DNA of 12,487 bases from Clostridiales bacterium (GTDB lineage: Bacteria > Bacillota > Clostridia > Christensenellales > Aristaeellaceae): NCBI GenBank assembly GCA_012512355.1, contig JAAZEI010000002.1, positions 1-12,487 on the forward strand. The letters run 5' to 3'. The position numbers and the translations under genes are program-made. Shown here in pieces: positions 8,631 to 12,487 of the stretch. Numbering within the stretch: the first letter of the stretch is position 1; each line of letters starts with the position of its first letter. Under the pieces are notes generated by a model. That model searched no databases and was not told where the DNA came from. It was given only the letters and a program-made list of their open reading frames with translations.

Positions 8631-9860
8631 TTAGTTTTTTGCGACTATATATCCATCTTTGATGACCGTCTTGACCAGATTTTCACCAAAGCGATAGAAA
8701 ACATAGTCAAGGCTGTCACAATTCCATATTAATACATCGGCACGTTTCCCGGCTTCAAGCGTCCCCGTCTCTCTTGAAAGGCCAATTGCCGCTGCCGCAT
8801 TGAGCGTCACAGCCGTCAGCACCTGTGAAGGCAGGAGACGGTAATTCCAACACGCCAAATTCATGGCGAGTTGAAGATTGTTTGAGGGGCAGCTTCCGGG
8901 ATTAAAATCAGTTGCCACACAAACTGCTACACCTGCTTTGATCATATCAGCAGCTCTGGCATAAGGTTTCCCCAGATAAAATGAGGTTGCGGGCAGTAAA
9001 CAGGCTATTACATTCCCTTTTTTCAAAGAAGCAATTCCCTCATCTGTTGCCGCAATCAAATGCTCAGCTGATATAGCACTTATTTCCCCGGCCAACTCGC
9101 TGCCGCCAATGGAAGTAATTTCATCAGCATGTAATTTCGCGCCAAGTCCAAGAGATTTTGCAGCACAGAGTATCTTTTTTGATTCATTTGCTGAAAATAC
9201 GCCGGTTTCACAAAAAACATCACAGAAATTAGCCAACTTCTTATCCGCTACAATTGGCAGCATCTCTTGAATTAACCATTGGATATAGGCGTCTCGTCTG
9301 TCTTGATATTCCTCAGGGATGGCATGCGCACCCATAAAAGTTGAGACAATGGATATTGGCTGCAATTTATTGAGTTCTTTGGCTGTTCGCAGCTGTTTTA
9401 GCTCCGTTTGCATATCCAAGCCATAGCCGCTCTTTGCCTCGCAAGTTGTCGTGCCATGCGCCAGCATCACTTTCAAAGCAGCCAAGGCCTTCATCTGCAG
9501 CTCTTCCTGACTCGCTTTTCTTGTGGCACGAACTGTCGACAAAATACCGCCGCCTTGTGCCAAAATATCCAGATAAGGAACACCCGATAGTTTGAGCGGA
9601 AGTTCGTGTTCACGCCATCCCCCAAAAACAAGGTGGGTATGCGCATCGACTAAACCAGGGGTCACCAGCCTACCTTCTGCGTCTATCTCCTGCTGTGTCT
9701 TATAGTCCGGCTTTCCCTGTCCTATCTCAACAATTACACCATCCTGAATATATATATAAGCATTGCTGATGGTCATTACTTCGCCCTGAGCATCGCCTGC
9801 CTTTGCTGTTTTGCCTATCGGGCTTACCAAAGCACCAATATTAAATATTAACATATCCAT
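8631..9860 (-). CDS. hutI: Imidazolonepropionase
   Basis: HutI hydrolyses 4-imidazolone-5-propionate to N-formimino-L-glutamate, the third step of histidine degradation. The 409-residue protein is of usual length and belongs to the amidohydrolase superfamily. Metal and active-site residues are visible: His74 and His76 in DAHTH, His179 in MGAHA, His244 and Glu247 in HADEITSIGG, His267 in SAEH and Asp318 in ATDFNPGS. The ATG overlaps the hutU stop by one base (TAATG), so translation is probably coupled; GGGAG lies 7 nt upstream. Its stop codon is 4 nt from that of convergent hutH. Its terminator appears to lie inside hutH. Confidence 0.96.
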   Translation of the reverse strand: MDMLIFNIGALVSPIGKTAKAGDAQGEVMTISNAYIYIQDGVIVEIGQGKPDYKTQQEIDAEGRLVTPGLVDAHTHLVFGGWREHELPLKLSGVPYLDILAQGGGILSTVRATRKASQEELQMKALAALKVMLAHGTTTCEAKSGYGLDMQTELKQLRTAKELNKLQPISIVSTFMGAHAIPEEYQDRRDAYIQWLIQEMLPIVADKKLANFCDVFCETGVFSANESKKILCAAKSLGLGAKLHADEITSIGGSELAGEISAISAEHLIAATDEGIASLKKGNVIACLLPATSFYLGKPYARAADMIKAGVAVCVATDFNPGSCPSNNLQLAMNLACWNYRLLPSQVLTAVTLNAAAAIGLSRETGTLEAGKRADVLIWNCDSLDYVFYRFGENLVKTVIKDGYIVAKN

Positions 9861-11869
9861 TACTTTTCTCCCGCAAGAGCTTTCCTGACCATTTCATCCT
9901 GAGCAATATATGGCAAAGTAATACAATCAGTTTGCTCAAACTGCACATTGTATTCTTGGGCCGTTTTGATTGCATGTTCGTTCATTGCCCACGCTCTTCT
10001 GGATACACCTACCATGACATCCCAAGGAATGGCCATCTGCAGAATCATATCTACACGTTCGCTGCCATCCAGCACCATGCCAAATCCTCCATTAATGGCT
10101 TTGCCTATGCCCACTCCCCCGCCATTATGAAGAGCAGCCAAGGTCATTCCCCTGGCACAGTTGCCGGCAAAACACTGCGTCGCCATATCTGCCATAATAT
10201 TAGAACCATCTTTGATATTACTGGTTTCTCTAAAAGGCGAATCTGTTCCCCCGGTATCATGATGGTCACGCCCCAGCATGATAGGTCCAATTTCTTCATC
10301 ACGAACCATCTGATTGAACTTCAGCGCAATATTCATTCGACCCAGGGCATCCTGATACAGAATACGGCACTGGGTACCTACGACCAATTTATTCTTTTTT
10401 GCATCCCTCACCCATGCCCAATTATCCCGGTCCTGATAACATTTATCAGGGTCTATCATCGCCATTGCCGCCAAATCTGTCCTGTCCAGATCCTCAGGCT
10501 TGCCGCTTAGGCAGCACCACCTGAAAGGACCGTAACCATAATCAAACAGCTCAGGCCCCAGTATATCTTCGACGTAAGAAGGGAAAACAAAGCCATCCAA
10601 ATCATCCTGACCGTTTTTGCATACTTTTTTTACCCCGGCATCATAAACCGCTTTTAAGAAGCTGTTCCCATAATCAAAGAAATATGTACCCGAAGCATGC
10701 ATAGAGCAAATTAATTGATAATGCCGCTGCAGCGATGCATCTACCAAAGCACGAAAGGCTGCGGGATCTTTATCCAAAAGCTTTGTTCTTTCTTCAAAGC
10801 TGATTCTCTGAGGACAATAACCTCCGCCATAGGGCACATGACAGGAAGTCTGATCGCTGAGCAAATCAACCGGAATATTATTGTCCAAAAGATATTCCAA
10901 CAAATCAACTACATTGCCTTGATAGGCAATGGCGTAGGGCGTCTTTTCTTTTAACTTCGCAAGGGCTGTATCTGCAGCGGTTTTGAGCGAATCAGTCTGC
11001 ATGTGCACCCAACCTTGCTCATGCCTTGTTTGGATGCGCGAAGCATCCACCTCTGCAATGATAGCAACGGCTCCTGCTATTTCTGCAGCTTTACCCTGGG
11101 CACCGCTCATACCGCCCAAACCTGAAGAAACAAAGAGCTTGCCCGCCAGATTGTCCTGGTGACCAAGGCCAAGCTTCAGGCGTCCCGCGCCCATCAAGGT
11201 ATTGAATGTGCCGTGGACAATACCCTGAGGACCAATATACATCCAGCCCCCCGCGGTCATTTGCCCATAATTAGCTACGCCGATGGCGGCTGCGCGGTTA
11301 AACTGTTCAATTTTATCATACATCCCAATCATGAGGGCATTGGTAGCAATCACACGCGGAGCCAGTAAGTGAGAACGAAAAAGACCCAGAGGATGACCGC
11401 TCATCATCACAAGGGTCTGATCAGATTTTAGTTCTTCCAAATATTTTTTAATGAGGCAGTATTGCATCCAGTTTTGACATACCTGACCGGTTTCACCGTA
11501 GGTGACCAATTCATAAGGATAAAGAGCTACATCAAAATCAAGATTGTTGTCAATCATTACCTGCAAAGCCCTGCCTTCTAGGCACTGGCCTTGATAAGTG
11601 CCGATAGGCTTTCCCCTTATCTGACCCTTTGGCCTGAAGCGATAACCATAGATACGGCCATGCTCGTCAAGTTCTTGAATAAATTCCTTGGCCATCACTT
11701 CATGATGTTCGCTTGGGATATAGCGCAGGGCATTGCGCACTGCCAATTCTCGGTCTGTTTCGCTAAGCTTAGCTTCACGTCTTGGAGCACGTCGAATGCC
11801 TGGCTTAAACTTCGGATATACCGGCAAAGCACCCTTGAGCCACTGAAATTCTCCCACTGTCTTATCCAT
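9860..11869 (-). CDS. hutU: Urocanate hydratase (urocanase), long form
   Basis: HutU adds water to urocanate, with tightly bound NAD+ as electrophile, giving 4-imidazolone-5-propionate. Family features are the glycine-rich NAD segment GLGGMSGAQGKA (250-261), QTSCHVPYGGGYCP (340-353), FRWCCLSGKPEDLDRTD (449-465), GRDHHDTGGTDSPFRETSN (533-551) and LHNGGGVG (580-587). At 669 residues it belongs to the long class, like mammalian UROC1 (about 676), rather than the roughly 555-residue enzymes of Pseudomonas and Bacillus. The segment equivalent to the short-class signature GLPARICW reads GTQCRILY (498-505), so Leu504 sits where the signature cysteine would be. I chose the ATG at 11869, which has GGAGGG (11878-11883) 8 nt upstream; an ATG at 11890 and a TTG at 11893 lack a ribosome site. 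hutI follows with one-base overlap. Confidence 0.95.
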   Translation of the reverse strand: MDKTVGEFQWLKGALPVYPKFKPGIRRAPRREAKLSETDRELAVRNALRYIPSEHHEVMAKEFIQELDEHGRIYGYRFRPKGQIRGKPIGTYQGQCLEGRALQVMIDNNLDFDVALYPYELVTYGETGQVCQNWMQYCLIKKYLEELKSDQTLVMMSGHPLGLFRSHLLAPRVIATNALMIGMYDKIEQFNRAAAIGVANYGQMTAGGWMYIGPQGIVHGTFNTLMGAGRLKLGLGHQDNLAGKLFVSSGLGGMSGAQGKAAEIAGAVAIIAEVDASRIQTRHEQGWVHMQTDSLKTAADTALAKLKEKTPYAIAYQGNVVDLLEYLLDNNIPVDLLSDQTSCHVPYGGGYCPQRISFEERTKLLDKDPAAFRALVDASLQRHYQLICSMHASGTYFFDYGNSFLKAVYDAGVKKVCKNGQDDLDGFVFPSYVEDILGPELFDYGYGPFRWCCLSGKPEDLDRTDLAAMAMIDPDKCYQDRDNWAWVRDAKKNKLVVGTQCRILYQDALGRMNIALKFNQMVRDEEIGPIMLGRDHHDTGGTDSPFRETSNIKDGSNIMADMATQCFAGNCARGMTLAALHNGGGVGIGKAINGGFGMVLDGSERVDMILQMAIPWDVMVGVSRRAWAMNEHAIKTAQEYNVQFEQTDCITLPYIAQDEMVRKALAGEK

Positions 11870-11926
11870 TTGAAATACCCTCCGGCACATCAATTCAAGA
11901 AAACAAACGAAAGTCTCGTTAAGGGG

Positions 11927-11954
11927 TCAAGACTGCGCAAATGTGCAGCCTTGA
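11927..11954. promoter_or_regulatory. Stem-loop upstream of hutU
   Basis: TCAAG (11927-11931) pairs with CTTGA (11950-11954), and CTGC (11933-11936) pairs with GCAG (11945-11948), across one A/C mismatch. The inner G-C-A and T-G-T can add pairs if the G-T wobble is allowed. There is no T tract directly after it on either strand, so it is not a standard terminator. It lies 58 nt upstream of the hutU start and could be in the hutU leader or act as an RNA end structure of the aldo/keto reductase transcript. Confidence 0.4.
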
Positions 11955-11962
11955 TATAATAA

Positions 11963-11975
11963 ACAGCAAAGCTGT
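11963..11975 (-). terminator. Weak terminator-like hairpin after the aldo/keto reductase gene
   Basis: ACAGC and GCTGT form a 5-bp stem with a 3-nt loop. On the minus strand it is followed by TTTATTATAT. It lies 31 nt past the aldo/keto reductase stop codon. The stem is short, so termination would be weak; together with the larger stem-loop at 11927-11954 it may limit read-through into hutU. I found no convincing promoter for hutU in the 136 nt before its start, so some read-through could be needed. Confidence 0.3.
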
Positions 11976-12005
11976 GGTCATATGGGTAGAGTAAGTTGTC
12001 ATTTG

Positions 12006-12487
12006 TTAAGGAAGATTGTTGCCGCTTACTACAAATATCTCATACCACTCTTCACGGCTTATTTGTATCTCCGCTGCCTTCACACAATCCGCAAGTCTGC
12101 TAATATTCATCGTACCCGTCACAGGCTGCATTTTCGCAGGATGACGCAGAAGCCAAGCCATAGCGATGGTGGTGTTGCTGACATCATACTTTTTAGCAAT
12201 CCTATTAATGACTGCATTTAACTCAGGAAATTTAGCGTTATCAAGGAAGGTACCTTCAAACCATCCATATTGAAAGGGGGACCAAGGCTGAATGGTAATA
12301 TCATTGAGTCTGCAAAAATCCAGGACACTCCCATCCCGATTGACTGCAAGTTCATCAAGCATGTTAACATGCTGTCCTTGAGAAATCATGGTCGCATTGG
12401 TAATGCTTAACTGGAGCTGATTGGCAAGAATGGGCTGCTTGATATATTTTTGCAAGAGATTGATTTGCATAGGGTTTTGATTCGAAA
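12006..12487 (-). CDS. Aldo/keto reductase, 3' part only
   Basis: This is the C-terminal part of an NAD(P)H-dependent oxidoreductase of the aldo/keto reductase family. The reading frame is open to the right edge; codons before the internal ATG at 12470 read ...SNQNP, continuing into MQINLLQ, which matches the family pattern GVSN-x-x-P. The start therefore lies outside the window. Visible family features are ANQLQLSI, WSPFQYGWFEG, a predicted helix with IAKKYDVSNTTIAMAWLLRHP, and the cofactor-phosphate region PVTGTMNISRL near the C-terminus. It resembles the YdhF-like group. The substrate cannot be inferred, and a role in histidine use is not suggested by anything but proximity. The catalytic Asp-Tyr-Lys-His residues lie upstream, beyond the edge. 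Confidence 0.85.
   Translation of the reverse strand, partial: SNQNPMQINLLQKYIKQPILANQLQLSITNATMISQGQHVNMLDELAVNRDGSVLDFCRLNDITIQPWSPFQYGWFEGTFLDNAKFPELNAVINRIAKKYDVSNTTIAMAWLLRHPAKMQPVTGTMNISRLADCVKAAEIQISREEWYEIFVVSGNNLP

Noticed and set aside
9932..10510. A 192-codon plus-strand reading frame opposite hutU
   Set aside because: It is a shadow of hutU with His/Ile-rich, low-plausibility protein and no ribosome site; hutU motifs account for the sequence.
11952..11960. Plus-strand extended -10 promoter TGATATAAT
   Set aside because: There is no -35 and no plus-strand gene downstream; the only plus-strand reading frame there overlaps the aldo/keto reductase gene. It could drive an antisense RNA but nothing supports that.

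Overview
The window looks like a chromosomal stretch from a Firmicute, most likely of the Clostridia type. I infer this from strong GGAGG-type ribosome binding sites before nearly every gene, moderate base composition, an XRE-cupin regulator leading a polyamine transport operon, and a long-form urocanate hydratase. The taxon is an inference; there is no rRNA or tRNA in the window. I see no insertion sequence, prophage, CRISPR array or other mobile element.

Layout, left to right. (1) Positions 1-72: the first codons of a minus-strand gene that runs off the left edge, probably encoding a membrane or secreted protein and possibly frame-disrupted in a run of eight A. (2) 265-2317: a plus-strand pair, pgsA (phosphatidylglycerophosphate synthase) and guaB (IMP dehydrogenase), 19 nt apart, closed by a bidirectional terminator at 2344-2376. 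(3) 2393-6833: a minus-strand operon read from right to left as XRE-cupin regulator, potA, potB, potC, potD, i.e. a complete spermidine/putrescine ABC importer with its presumed regulator as first gene. (4) 6834-7084: a divergent control region with a good promoter in each direction and two short palindromes in the regulator's leader. (5) 7085-11869: the histidine utilisation genes, with hutH on plus and hutU-hutI on minus, converging with 4 nt between stop codons. (6) 11870-12005: a gap with two stem-loops. (7) 12006 to the right edge: the 3' part of a minus-strand aldo/keto reductase gene.

How the genes work together. HutH deaminates histidine to urocanate, HutU hydrates it to imidazolonepropionate, and HutI opens the ring to N-formimino-L-glutamate. 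The enzyme that would finish the pathway (HutG, HutF/HutG or FtcD) is not in the window. PotABCD imports polyamines. The two nitrogen-rich substrate systems share the 6834-7084 control region, so joint control by the XRE-cupin protein is possible but not shown.

No obviously new multi-gene system is present. The most interesting points are: a probable hutUI terminator buried antisense in the end of hutH; the urocanase signature cysteine position occupied by leucine in the long-form HutU; the A8 run that seems to put a clear membrane helix out of frame at the left edge; a PotD without a lipobox; a PotB with an extra N-terminal membrane helix; and the palindromes next to the regulator promoter.
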